Positions 1 through 8,114 of a DNA stretch of 45,461 bases are shown here, piece after piece. The position numbers and the translations under genes were made by a program. The stretch comes from a virus. The stretch covers positions 1 through 45,461 of IMG/VR virus record IMGVR_UViG_3300025151_000070; one strand, written 5' to 3'. Each line of letters begins with the position of its first letter. Within the stretch, counting starts at the first letter, position 1. The notes below the pieces were generated by a model. It ran no database searches. It had not been told where the DNA came from and saw only the letters and a list, made by a program, of their open reading frames with translations.

Positions 1-2
1 CA

Positions 3-134
3 TTAGTCCATCCACTTGCCGTGATTTAACAAATGCCAACATCTATGTTTGAATATCTCCCAACCTAATTGAAAGTATCCGTCTGAATAATATTCTCCTG
101 CAGTACATTTCATAGTATATTGTTTATTCTTCAT
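3..134 (-). CDS. small hypothetical protein, 43 aa
   Basis: I do not recognise this protein. It starts at an ATG two bases after the stop of the upstream gene, and an AGGTGA ribosome binding site sits just before it inside the end of that gene. It is aromatic and Trp-rich in its second half (LGWEIF and HGKWMD near the end) with two cysteines, C10 and C32. No membrane segment is visible. It is the last gene of the left minus-strand operon in this window. Its stop codon lies two bases from the window edge, which matters for the possible end-joining discussed in the findings. Confidence 0.6.
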   Translation of the reverse strand: MKNKQYTMKCTAGEYYSDGYFQLGWEIFKHRCWHLLNHGKWMD

Positions 135-136
135 CG

Positions 137-616
137 TTAGTCACCTATCAATACTACTGTTACAGTTGCCTCATGAACACCGTCACTATAAGCAGAAGCA
201 TGTATTTTACAACTTGACAACGCTCCGCTTACTAATGGTATACATACAGATTCTCCAACACTTAATGTTGCATGAACTTGTGAACCAAAAGTAACACTTA
301 CGCTTGCTACAGTACCTAATGTGCTATCATATCTAACATAAAATGCTTTTACTCCTCCTGAACTAGGTTCTGTTCCTGTTGTTGTTGCAGTTCCTTCAAA
401 AGCAACTTGTCCGTCTGTTAAAGCAGCTGCACTTGTTACATTTACAACACCTACATATTTAATTGCTTTTGAGTCTGTAAATGATGTTTCATAGCTACCA
501 CCGTTATTTCCAGTGTTCTGCTCTATACCAAAATGCGTATATGTTTTACCATCTACTGTTTCAGATGTATCTATTTGAGGCTCTAAATTATTTCTTATAA
601 TTAGTTTATTTGCCAT
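137..616 (-). CDS. beta-rich virion protein, unknown function, 159 aa
   Basis: No family recognised. The protein is rich in Ser, Thr, Val and Gly, with alternating hydrophobic residues suggesting an all-beta fold (for example VASVSVTFGSQVHATLSV and ATVTVVLIGD). It has no signal peptide or membrane helix. Its start codon overlaps the stop of the upstream adaptor/coiled-coil gene as TAATG, so the two are probably translated together. Its place among head and connector genes suggests a virion component such as a decoration or head-completion protein. That role is inferred only from position and composition. Confidence 0.7.
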   Translation of the reverse strand: MANKLIIRNNLEPQIDTSETVDGKTYTHFGIEQNTGNNGGSYETSFTDSKAIKYVGVVNVTSAAALTDGQVAFEGTATTTGTEPSSGGVKAFYVRYDSTLGTVASVSVTFGSQVHATLSVGESVCIPLVSGALSSCKIHASAYSDGVHEATVTVVLIGD

Positions 617-2442
617 TATATTTGTCCTTGTAATGTTTGTAATTGTTCTTTATATCTAGCATCTATAGCTGCGTATTGTTTTTCATACCAGCCATATTTA
701 GATACGTCTTTTTGCAAGTTAACGCCATATTCTTGAACTTCTTCATTTACTTGCGCAGAATACTTACCTAACTCTGCTGAAAATTTTTGCAACAAGTCAT
801 CATTGTTTTGTATAGCAGCTGCCATAGTCTGTGCAGCGTTTTGTAATGCTAAAGCTTGGTCTTGTGCTTTGTTAGCTAAATCTACTTGAGTAGCTTGCTG
901 AGCTTCTTGTTGTGCGTCTGCTGCATCAAGCTGAGCTTGTGTTATAGCTTTTTGCAAGTCTGAATTATGTTTTTGTACTTCAGCTTGAATATTAGCTTGA
1001 TATCTTACATTATCTTTATTAAACTCATTTAGCTCGTTTTGTATATCTAAAGAATAGTTTTGTAAGTCATTGCTAGTTCTAGCTGTAAACAATTGTAATT
1101 CTTTACCTGTATTAGCATTATATTGTTGTACTTCTTTAGCTATATTCTGTTGATATAGATTTAATTCTTGTGAAAACTTAGATAGCTTACTGTTATTGTC
1201 ATTTATAATTTTTTGCATATTGTTAACTGCATTTTGTACAGAAAGCTCTTGTTGTCTTGCTTTATTTTGTAGTTCTACATTGTTTGTATTTTGTGCATCT
1301 TGCTGAGCTTTAGATAAATCTAATCTGGCTTGCTCTAAAACTTTTTGTTGGTCTGCTTGAAATTTTTGTACAGCTTCATTAAATTCAGTTTGATATAAAG
1401 CAGCATCTGACTGAAATTTAGCTTGAGTTTCTTGTATCTTTGCTTGATACTGAGATATTTCATTATTCAATCTTCCTAACTGTACTTGAGCTAACTCTGA
1501 ATCTTCATCTGTTTCTAAGAATGTTTCAAATTGTGTCATATCTACACTTAGTGTAGGTGGACTATAAACAGGTGCATTGCTAGAAACATCTATTATAGAA
1601 GGAACAGTTCCAACTGTTACTCCGCTTACATCTGTACCATCTGCATTTAATCCAGTAGCATTTGTATAAGTAATATCGCTAATAGTTGGAACAGATGGAG
1701 CGCTTGCAGAAATACTTAAATCGCTAATAGATGTCACATTTAAAGATACAGTTGGTTTTGTATATGTAGGTACATCTCCTGATATATCTGCTTTATTAAC
1801 ACCGCTAACTGTGATTGCTTGTATTGATGATGAACTTGCGTCTGCATTACTTGCTGCAGAGTAAGATACCGTAGCTAAACTAGGTGCACTAGGTGCACTA
1901 GCACTAACACTTAACGCGCTTATACTATTCATATTGTTCATTAATCTTTGTAAAGCATTTCTACTCGCATATAAAACAACTGCTTCTTCTGCTTCGTCAG
2001 GAAAGTTTGCTATTGCACTATCTCCATGTGCTACAGTTATTGAAGAGTTTACAAAAACAACTCTACTATCATTGCTTGCATTACTTCCTGGGTATGTATT
2101 TAAAACATCGTTTTGTATAATATATGCTGGGTCGCTTTCTGAAGCTGCTTCCATATAATTTGTATCATTTACAATTCCCATAGCAGAAGGAGGTAATTTT
2201 CTAGCAGGCATATAAATTTTACTTGAATGATTGTTATCTTTTCTAACAACAGCTAAAACTTTTTTACCTTCTACATCTAGATTGTTTGTAAAGTTTTCAT
2301 TGCTTGCCACTCTTTCTAATTTATTTATAGGAAGCACATTCATTACAGAACGAGCACCAGCTGACAACCAGTCACTTAATGCTGTATCATCAGTGCTTGC
2401 AAAGCCTGTCAAATCATCTATTCTTGTTTTAAAATCAGCCAT
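616..2442 (-). CDS. adaptor-like N-terminus with tandem repeats and long Gln-rich coiled coil, 608 aa
   Basis: Residues 1-175 look like a head-tail adaptor-type helical domain. The stretch ending FPDEAEEAVVLYASRNALQR is a pattern I associate with connector proteins of marine podoviruses, from memory. Residues about 176-310 hold two copies of a roughly 65-residue Ser/Thr/Pro-rich repeat (SVSASAPSAPS and SISASAPSVPT mark the starts) and a partial third. Residues about 310-608 are a long Gln/Asn/Ala-rich coiled coil with internal repeats of the type QAQLDAADAQQEAQQAT. The mix of globular head, spacer and coiled coil fits a structural neck or tail-associated protein that may form a fibrous extension. 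The start ATG lies inside the end of an upstream 49-codon ORF, overlapping by 8 nt. Confidence 0.75.
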   Translation of the reverse strand: MADFKTRIDDLTGFASTDDTALSDWLSAGARSVMNVLPINKLERVASNENFTNNLDVEGKKVLAVVRKDNNHSSKIYMPARKLPPSAMGIVNDTNYMEAASESDPAYIIQNDVLNTYPGSNASNDSRVVFVNSSITVAHGDSAIANFPDEAEEAVVLYASRNALQRLMNNMNSISALSVSASAPSAPSLATVSYSAASNADASSSSIQAITVSGVNKADISGDVPTYTKPTVSLNVTSISDLSISASAPSVPTISDITYTNATGLNADGTDVSGVTVGTVPSIIDVSSNAPVYSPPTLSVDMTQFETFLETDEDSELAQVQLGRLNNEISQYQAKIQETQAKFQSDAALYQTEFNEAVQKFQADQQKVLEQARLDLSKAQQDAQNTNNVELQNKARQQELSVQNAVNNMQKIINDNNSKLSKFSQELNLYQQNIAKEVQQYNANTGKELQLFTARTSNDLQNYSLDIQNELNEFNKDNVRYQANIQAEVQKHNSDLQKAITQAQLDAADAQQEAQQATQVDLANKAQDQALALQNAAQTMAAAIQNNDDLLQKFSAELGKYSAQVNEEVQEYGVNLQKDVSKYGWYEKQYAAIDARYKEQLQTLQGQI

Positions 2443-2584
2443 TTCTTCCTTGTCCTCTATACTTTTTTACGTAATACTTCTTACTTGTCTTTGTTCCATA
2501 TTTAGTATTTACACTATTACCCTGTCTGGTCTTTTTCTTACCATTAGTATTTCTAACTTGAGTTCCAAATACAGGTCTTCTCAT
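2435..2584 (-). CDS. small basic protein, 49 aa
   Basis: A short ORF rich in Lys, Arg, Tyr, Asn and Gly (ends KYRGQGRNG). Its ATG forms a TAATG overlap with the stop of the upstream 62-codon basic gene, and its TGA lies 8 nt inside the next gene. These are the same tight junctions used across this operon, which supports it being translated. No family recognised. Its charge suggests nucleic-acid binding, perhaps virion-packaged, but that is inference. It is the first of three consecutive very basic mini-proteins between the adaptor gene and a zinc-ribbon gene. Confidence 0.6.
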   Translation of the reverse strand: MRRPVFGTQVRNTNGKKKTRQGNSVNTKYGTKTSKKYYVKKYRGQGRNG

Positions 2585-2772
2585 TAACCTCTTCTTGCCT
2601 TCTTGCGTTTTTTAGCAGTTTTAGCAGCTCTTTTAAAATTAGCTGCAGTAGGAGCGCCTTTGCTTCCAGGTTTTCTCATACGTTCACCTGAACCTGCTTT
2701 AATGCGTTTACGTTTAGCATGTATGTTTGCATACAAACCTTTTCTCTTACTTTTTCTTTTTTTTGCTGCCAC
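2584..2772 (-). CDS. Lys/Arg-rich small protein, 62 aa
   Basis: The protein is very basic: almost half its residues are Lys or Arg, with Ala-rich helical stretches. The block YANIHAKRKRIKAGSGERMR followed by KPGSKGAPT resembles a small conserved protein seen in many marine phage genomes (recollection of the family, no search done). A virion DNA-binding or scaffold-associated role is plausible given the charge and its position between capsid and adaptor genes. The gene begins inside the end of the preceding 34-codon ORF and ends in a TAATG junction with the next one. Confidence 0.75.
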   Translation of the reverse strand: MAAKKRKSKRKGLYANIHAKRKRIKAGSGERMRKPGSKGAPTAANFKRAAKTAKKRKKARRG

Positions 2773-2851
2773 GCTTCATTCCTTTTTTCTTTTTACCTTT
2801 TTTAGGCGGTCTACCTTTTTTACTTCCGTAAGTTCCTTTACCCATTGGCAT
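2747..2851 (-). CDS. very short Lys-rich protein, 34 aa
   Basis: A mini-ORF whose ATG overlaps the stop of the upstream zinc-ribbon gene as TAATG. Its 3' end overlaps the next basic gene by 26 nt. About half the residues are Lys or Arg, and the product starts MPMGKGTYGSKKGRPPKKG and ends in a lysine run. The GRPPKK motif resembles AT-hook-like minor-groove binders. Composition and tight coupling support a real product, but the ORF is short and the overlap reduces certainty. Confidence 0.5.
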   Translation of the reverse strand: MPMGKGTYGSKKGRPPKKGKKKKGMKRGSKKKKK

Positions 2852-3105
2852 TACATTACCCTTATTCCCTTCCCACGTGGTGTGGGTTTTGCGTTTTTCT
2901 TAGATTCTTTCATCCTTTTAACTCCGTCTTCCATAGACATGTGGTTAAAATCTATTTGGTCCTTTCTAATAGCTGTTGCCCAAGGATTATTTTCCCTTAC
3001 AACAAATTGAGTGCTCCATTTTGATGGATGCGCCCTCTTGCCACAAGAAGGACAATTAAACATACCTTCAGGATTTGGCTCGTTACAATGTTGACAATTA
3101 GCCAT
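2851..3105 (-). CDS. zinc-ribbon protein, 84 aa
   Basis: The N-terminus carries two Cys-x2-Cys knuckles (CQHC at residues 4-7 and CPSC at 18-21), a classic one-zinc ribbon. A basic tail without recognisable catalytic residues follows. The region WSTQFVVRENNPWATAIRKD after the ribbon is a pattern I have seen in small zinc-ribbon proteins next to capsid genes of marine phages (recollection). It is a likely nucleic-acid or protein-interaction module in virion assembly. It follows the 63-aa gene by one base and is coupled by TAATG to the next ORF. Confidence 0.75.
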   Translation of the reverse strand: MANCQHCNEPNPEGMFNCPSCGKRAHPSKWSTQFVVRENNPWATAIRKDQIDFNHMSMEDGVKRMKESKKNAKPTPRGKGIRVM

Positions 3106-3106
3106 A

Positions 3107-3298
3107 CTACATATAAGTTACTATATAAGCAACTCTTGAACTATCTAATTTTACTGTGTCTATTGAAATAATCGTATTGTCTGTTAATGTAGCTACAAAT
3201 GTTTTAATTTCATTTGCTAGTGAACCACTAACACTGCTAGCATCTGCGCTAATATCATTTATAATAACCTTTACTTCTGCACCGCTGTAATTTGCCAT
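3107..3298 (-). CDS. small hypothetical protein, 63 aa
   Basis: No family recognised. It is small, slightly acidic and mixed alpha/beta, with a C-terminal strand pattern (SRVAYIVTYM). Its start has an upstream AGGAG at good spacing. It lies just downstream of an intergenic hairpin that separates it from the capsid/decoration genes. A minor head or accessory role is suggested only by position. Confidence 0.65.
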   Translation of the reverse strand: MANYSGAEVKVIINDISADASSVSGSLANEIKTFVATLTDNTIISIDTVKLDSSRVAYIVTYM

Positions 3299-3335
3299 TT
3301 TTTTCTCCTATTAATTAAAATTCTTTATAGGTTTC

Positions 3336-3356
3336 GGAGTGGGACCAGCCCACTCC
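3336..3356 (-). other. intergenic stem-loop after the capsid/decoration genes
   Basis: A perfect 8-bp stem, GGAGTGGG (3336-3343) and CCCACTCC (3349-3356), with a 5-nt loop. It lies in the 75-bp gap between the decoration-like gene and the 63-aa gene. The minus-strand transcript has no U-run after it, so it is not a standard terminator. It could stabilise or process the abundant capsid mRNA. Confidence 0.6.
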
Positions 3357-3373
3357 ATAGTACCTAATAACTA

Positions 3374-3817
3374 TTATGATGTTGTAACAGCTCCATCTTT
3401 AGCAGAGTTTCCGTAGAAATACCACTTTTTACCATCACATTCGATGTTAATATGGTCACCTTGTTCTGCAGTTGTTCCAAAAATAACATTTGAAACTCCT
3501 GTAGCGCCAGATGAACCTGGATTATCATCAGATGTATCAACTTCAGATTCTGCTATTTTACCAAACATAATTGCAGAACCAGCTGCTATGGTAATAGCTC
3601 CTGTTGGTGTATTCTCTTCTACAATTAATTTGTATTGAGTACCAACTTCTAAAGTTGTAGGTAAAGTGATAGAGTATGCACCACCAGCTGCGTCTAGTAG
3701 AAATATTTTTCCACTATCTTTCACTGCGTCTAAAGTTTTAGCTGCAGTTACTCTTTCAACTGGTAATAAATATCCACCATTACCACTATTTTTTTCTAAT
3801 ATACTACCTCTTGCCAT
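3374..3817 (-). CDS. putative capsid decoration or head fibre-like protein, 147 aa
   Basis: A beta-rich protein with alternating hydrophobic residues (GAYSITLPTT, YKLIVEENTP, GAITIAAGSA). It resembles small beta-sandwich/barrel proteins that sit on phage capsids, and its place directly after the major capsid gene fits. The start was placed at the ATG at 3817 because a strong GGAGGG lies 8-13 bases upstream, inside the end of the capsid gene. An in-frame ATG 18 codons earlier would create a large overlap with the capsid gene. No specific family is recognised, so the decoration role is inferred. Confidence 0.7.
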   Translation of the reverse strand: MARGSILEKNSGNGGYLLPVERVTAAKTLDAVKDSGKIFLLDAAGGAYSITLPTTLEVGTQYKLIVEENTPTGAITIAAGSAIMFGKIAESEVDTSDDNPGSSGATGVSNVIFGTTAEQGDHINIECDGKKWYFYGNSAKDGAVTTS

Positions 3818-3818
3818 T

Positions 3819-5234
3819 TTATAATCCCTCCACATTGTATAGAGCGTGACATTCAGGAAGTGTGACTTCAAGACCAGCTTCAGTCATAATCATGTCTTTT
3901 CTTAAATCTTCATCCGCACTTTGTACGTTTGTCATGATTTGAGTGTCACGATTTAAACCGTTACCGACTAATGGTCTGTATGCCAATTTAGACATATCAG
4001 CCATAAGCATGAATCCACTAGCGATTCCTCTAAATAGAGGTTCTTTCACTAAGAATAGAGAACCGTGGATAGTGTTGATTTCCATTAAGGAGTGACCAAA
4101 CTGTCCTGCTACTTGTCCCATATTCATTCTGAATGGTGATTGATTTGTTCCTGTCGCAGTTGGTGTTGCTGCTTCACTAGCATTTCTGTTGTAAGCAAGC
4201 GACTGTGACATAAACGCATCTCCGCCCAGTTTGTTAAAGAATGAGATTACTGGTAAAGAAGCCATAACAAGTTTTTCACTTGCTCCGCCTCTTGCAGGGT
4301 CAAAGATAACCTCTAAGTCAGATAGCAATCTGTCATATGTAAGTTCTTTTTGTGCAACACTTCTGTAGTATGCATTTCCAGAATCATATGAAAAAGCTGA
4401 GTTATCTACTACTGGATTTACATTTTTAACAATGTGTCCAACTAGCCCTTCAGTGTATTGTACTCCGTTCACACGAGCTTTTTGACCGAAAAGCATAGCT
4501 CTTTCGATGTCTACTTTGTGTTCACGTAATTTTTGAGCCCAAATTCTTTCGAACTCGTTTGCATAGCCACGATATCTTGTAGCTATAGCTGTGTTGGTTA
4601 ATTCACAAGCTGTTTTAAAGATTTGAGTATAACCAAAGTCATCTTCAATTGTGTCTGAGAAAGTATCAGGTGAACCTGTTCCTTCTTCGAATGATGTACC
4701 AACAATTTGACATGCGTCCTCGTTAGATAATACATTGTATCCAGATACATTTGCGTTTGACACATCAACAATTCTACCTGAGAAGGTAGTGTTTGCTGAT
4801 TGTACGTTTGGTGCAGACTCAACTCTAACTAAAACTTGTCCATAACCAGCTGTTGAATCAACAGAGGATATTGCAATTACCATTCCTTTTGTAAGGAAGC
4901 CAATTGAACCGCCTGCTGCATCATCTACTGTAAAGTCATGTAATTCACCTTGCGCAACTGCTGCTTCTCCGTTAACATGAGCTGCTAAGTTAAAGTTACG
5001 TGCAGTGTAGTTAGTTACAGTTCTGTTTTCTAAATATCTAAAAACAGAATCATCTGTAGCTTGTTTAGCGACTTGGCTAAGATAGACGAAAAAAGGTGAC
5101 TCCTCTGGCATAAGTTCTGCAACTCTATCAGAGAAATCATATAAGCGTCTAACGTCAGGTCGTTGTCCCACACCTGCGTCTGCAGATTGTGCTGTGATTA
5201 CTGATGACTTTAAAGGTCCTTGATTAAAAGCCAT
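3819..5234 (-). CDS. major capsid protein
   Basis: This 471-residue protein follows portal and scaffold genes in the canonical order and is the right size for an HK97-fold coat protein. The N-terminal region (DFSDRVAELMPEESPFFVYL) looks like the N-terminal helix of coat proteins of marine podoviruses. The central part contains mixed alpha/beta blocks such as EFERIWAQKLREHKVDIERA followed by MLFGQK, which fit the long spine helix region. I cannot assign a precise Pfam family without a search. No internal frameshift or truncation is visible. Confidence 0.85.
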   Translation of the reverse strand: MAFNQGPLKSSVITAQSADAGVGQRPDVRRLYDFSDRVAELMPEESPFFVYLSQVAKQATDDSVFRYLENRTVTNYTARNFNLAAHVNGEAAVAQGELHDFTVDDAAGGSIGFLTKGMVIAISSVDSTAGYGQVLVRVESAPNVQSANTTFSGRIVDVSNANVSGYNVLSNEDACQIVGTSFEEGTGSPDTFSDTIEDDFGYTQIFKTACELTNTAIATRYRGYANEFERIWAQKLREHKVDIERAMLFGQKARVNGVQYTEGLVGHIVKNVNPVVDNSAFSYDSGNAYYRSVAQKELTYDRLLSDLEVIFDPARGGASEKLVMASLPVISFFNKLGGDAFMSQSLAYNRNASEAATPTATGTNQSPFRMNMGQVAGQFGHSLMEINTIHGSLFLVKEPLFRGIASGFMLMADMSKLAYRPLVGNGLNRDTQIMTNVQSADEDLRKDMIMTEAGLEVTLPECHALYNVEGL

Positions 5235-5255
5235 TTTATTTACCTCTTAGTTAGT

Positions 5256-6017
5256 TTAGGCTATTCTACCGCTTTTGCTAGCATTCATAACTTTGTCCCA
5301 AATTTGGTCTGCTTCAGATTTTTGTGGTTGTTCGCCACCTTGAAGTACACCAGCTGGTTTAGGAATTGATTTTGCTTTTTGTACAGCTTCTAAGTTTTCA
5401 GTTTTCTTTACTGCCTTGCCTTCTCCTTCTTTCCATACTTTAATAAGTGTTTCAATAGGAAGGTTGGCTTTCGGAGTTGTTGCAAACTGTAAAAACTTCT
5501 CTGCATCATCTGCACCTAAGTTGTGCTTACTTACCAATTCTGTTTTCAAATTATTCATTGCCATTACATTCTGTAGTTTAGCCAGTTCATTATCTACTGT
5601 TTCGTGTACAAGCTTTTTCTCTTGACTTACCCTAAATTGGTAAGAATCAGATTCTGGCTTGTAGTAGGCGTCCCAAGGGTCAAAGTTGTCTGGAGTTGTA
5701 CTCTTTTCTTGTCCTTTGTCCTCAATAGATTCTCCAGCAAGGCTTTTTTCAATTACGTTAACTAATTCTGGTTTTTCAGATAAGACTTGTCTTAACTGAA
5801 GTAAATCACTACTATCTTGTTTTAAGTTTTCGTGTTCTGCAACCTTTTTGTCATACATTGATTGAAATTTTTTAGCTTCTGTTTCCCAGTCTACAGCTTC
5901 AGATGTTTCCACACCTTCTTCTATGGTTTCCTCTTGCAATGAAATTTCTTGTTCCACTGTAGATTCAACAATTGGGTCTTGCTGTTCAACCTGTTGTTGT
6001 TCTTGTTCCTGTGCCAT
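5256..6017 (-). CDS. scaffolding protein
   Basis: This 253-residue protein has a very acidic, Gln/Glu-rich N-terminus (EQEQQQVEQQDPIVESTVEQ). A predicted coiled coil (EAKKFQSMYDKKVAEHENLKQ region) follows, and then a basic C-terminal tail with Lys-rich segments. That composition, together with the position between portal and major capsid, is typical of phage capsid scaffolds, whose basic C-terminus binds the coat protein. No protease domain is visible, so capsid maturation by self-cleavage within this protein is not suggested. Confidence 0.8.
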   Translation of the reverse strand: MAQEQEQQQVEQQDPIVESTVEQEISLQEETIEEGVETSEAVDWETEAKKFQSMYDKKVAEHENLKQDSSDLLQLRQVLSEKPELVNVIEKSLAGESIEDKGQEKSTTPDNFDPWDAYYKPESDSYQFRVSQEKKLVHETVDNELAKLQNVMAMNNLKTELVSKHNLGADDAEKFLQFATTPKANLPIETLIKVWKEGEGKAVKKTENLEAVQKAKSIPKPAGVLQGGEQPQKSEADQIWDKVMNASKSGRIA

Positions 6018-6046
6018 ATTTTTTTTCTCCTAACCCTGATTTAGTC

Positions 6047-8050
6047 CTAAGACTCTGAACCAGGCTCGTTATTTTGTTCTTCCTCCAAATTTTTTTCCGA
6101 TTGACTAATCAAATTGCCTAACCTCATTGCACTTTCTTTTTCTTTAACTTTAGTAGCAGAAGCAATCTCATTTAACCTAGATTTAAACTTCTCAACTTCT
6201 GTACGTTTTCTAGATGATACCATCTCACGTTCAGATGTCTGTAAATCGCCACTTAGTTTCTTTACTTGATTTTCAAGTTGTGTGATATATTGTTGCATTT
6301 GAGCCATACGGCCTTTTCTTTGAAGGACACCTTCTTTGTCAAAGATTTCAGTTTTCTTTAAAACCTCGACATCATCTACCAGTCCAAGCTTATAAGCATC
6401 AAGATACATGTTGTATTCAGATACCTTGTTGCTAGGTAAAGTTGAACCTGATATAATTCGAATATCATGCTGACCGAGTTGAATATCATTTTTCAACGTC
6501 AACAATTCATTCGATTTATCATCATACAATTTCATATTTACTGAAAACTCAGTAATATCATTATTTGGTTGTACAATTCTAAATGTTTTTGCAAACTTAT
6601 AATGGTCTTTTGCTAGATTGTAAACAACCTGTCCTACCATTGATAAACTTGCTTCAATATCTCTTAATTTTGATTTACCTCTTGATTCTCCCATTTCTGA
6701 TAAAAGCATAGTACCTCTAACAGATTCAGGTGCTTGGTCTTTAAAACCTTGTAAAAGTTCAGGTATACCAAAATTTAAATCTATATATTTTTCTACCCTG
6801 TCAATTAAATAATAAAACTCACTAGTAAGTGGAGCTGGTTGAGGGTAATGTGGCTCACCAAATTCTGGATTATATTCAATAACCGCATTTGGATTTGCCC
6901 AATCTTTTTCTAACTGACTAACACTATCAACACTACCTTCTGGAATTAAGAGTTTTAATCCAGCAGCAGATTGAGCGTGTGACAAGGTTAGAGAAAATAA
7001 CTTATTTAAAAGTCTTTGTGAATCTTTAACCTTGTTCACATCTGATTTTGGATAGGGAGTATTAGTCCAAATGTTCGTAAATGGAACAATTGGATATATA
7101 TCAGTGTTAAGAATACGCTCATAAAGTAAAGTATCTCCAATGCTACTGCATTGAGCAATTCTTGTTTGTAAAATTTCTTCTATTTCTAAAGCACCCATTT
7201 CGATAGCTTTCATAGTTTCTTCTTGTTCAACAATAGTAGCATACATTTCTACATCTATTATTTTTTCGCTACCATCTATTGTGTTAAAAAGTCTATAGAA
7301 TGGAACTTTTACTTTGTAAAATCTATCAAGTATTTGATATTTTTGATTTACATTATAATCTAAATTCTTTGCTTCAGCAGGAGTTAAAACATTATTACTG
7401 TTTTTTAAGTTAGATGTTGGATAATCTTCTCCGTGTAAAGAATTAACTCCAACTTCTATATCATCAATCATTTCTTGCAATTGAGGATATAGGTCTAATA
7501 CTTGCTGCCTGGTTAAAAAAGTAGACAATATCATTCCTGATGCATCGTTAAAAAATCTATCTCTTGATGCTGGGTCTACATATACTCTAAAAGGGTCTAC
7601 GTGCGTATACTTAACTTCACCTCTACCATAATCTGCTTCAGGGTCTACATATACATACATATATCCCAGTCCAGTAACAGCATAATCGTGGACAACTTGT
7701 TTAAATGTGCTATCTCCATTAGATATATCCCACACATATTCTAGTATAGTTCTCCAAACATTTGCTAGTTTGTTGTCTGAGTCTTCTCTTGCAATAACAG
7801 AAAACCTAGCAGGTCTAGCTGTAAGCAATGATTTTAATTTATCAACAGCAGCATATACTCTATCTATAACAAAATCAGCTTGCCCTACAGCTTGTAGCGC
7901 ATCTGATTCTTCGTTACTATAATGATTTCCTAGAGTAAAGTCTACTGCATTTCTTGCTTCAGCGTCCCATTGTTGTCTTGCGTCTCTCCAACGCCTAAAC
8001 AATTCTTTTGTAATCTGAGGCTTAGATTTATTTTCGTCGTAATTAGCCAT
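6047..8050 (-). CDS. portal protein, P22-like
   Basis: This 667-residue protein has the features of P22-type portals. It has an N-terminal helical start (ELFRRWRDARQQWDAEARNA). The conserved block around DFVIDRVYAAVDKLKSLLTARPARF is followed by VVHDYAVTGLGYMYVYVDPE and by YTHVDPFRVYVDPASR. The C-terminal about 80 residues are a charged coiled coil (QLENQVKKLSGDLQTSERE), comparable to a portal barrel. It forms the dodecameric DNA channel at one capsid vertex and docks the terminase. It sits between terminase large subunit and scaffold, as expected. Confidence 0.9.
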   Translation of the reverse strand: MANYDENKSKPQITKELFRRWRDARQQWDAEARNAVDFTLGNHYSNEESDALQAVGQADFVIDRVYAAVDKLKSLLTARPARFSVIAREDSDNKLANVWRTILEYVWDISNGDSTFKQVVHDYAVTGLGYMYVYVDPEADYGRGEVKYTHVDPFRVYVDPASRDRFFNDASGMILSTFLTRQQVLDLYPQLQEMIDDIEVGVNSLHGEDYPTSNLKNSNNVLTPAEAKNLDYNVNQKYQILDRFYKVKVPFYRLFNTIDGSEKIIDVEMYATIVEQEETMKAIEMGALEIEEILQTRIAQCSSIGDTLLYERILNTDIYPIVPFTNIWTNTPYPKSDVNKVKDSQRLLNKLFSLTLSHAQSAAGLKLLIPEGSVDSVSQLEKDWANPNAVIEYNPEFGEPHYPQPAPLTSEFYYLIDRVEKYIDLNFGIPELLQGFKDQAPESVRGTMLLSEMGESRGKSKLRDIEASLSMVGQVVYNLAKDHYKFAKTFRIVQPNNDITEFSVNMKLYDDKSNELLTLKNDIQLGQHDIRIISGSTLPSNKVSEYNMYLDAYKLGLVDDVEVLKKTEIFDKEGVLQRKGRMAQMQQYITQLENQVKKLSGDLQTSEREMVSSRKRTEVEKFKSRLNEIASATKVKEKESAMRLGNLISQSEKNLEEEQNNEPGSES

Positions 8051-8114
8051 AAACTCCCAATTTAGTTTTTAGTCTAAAAATAACAAATTTTATGCACTCA
8101 AGTCAAGATAAAAA

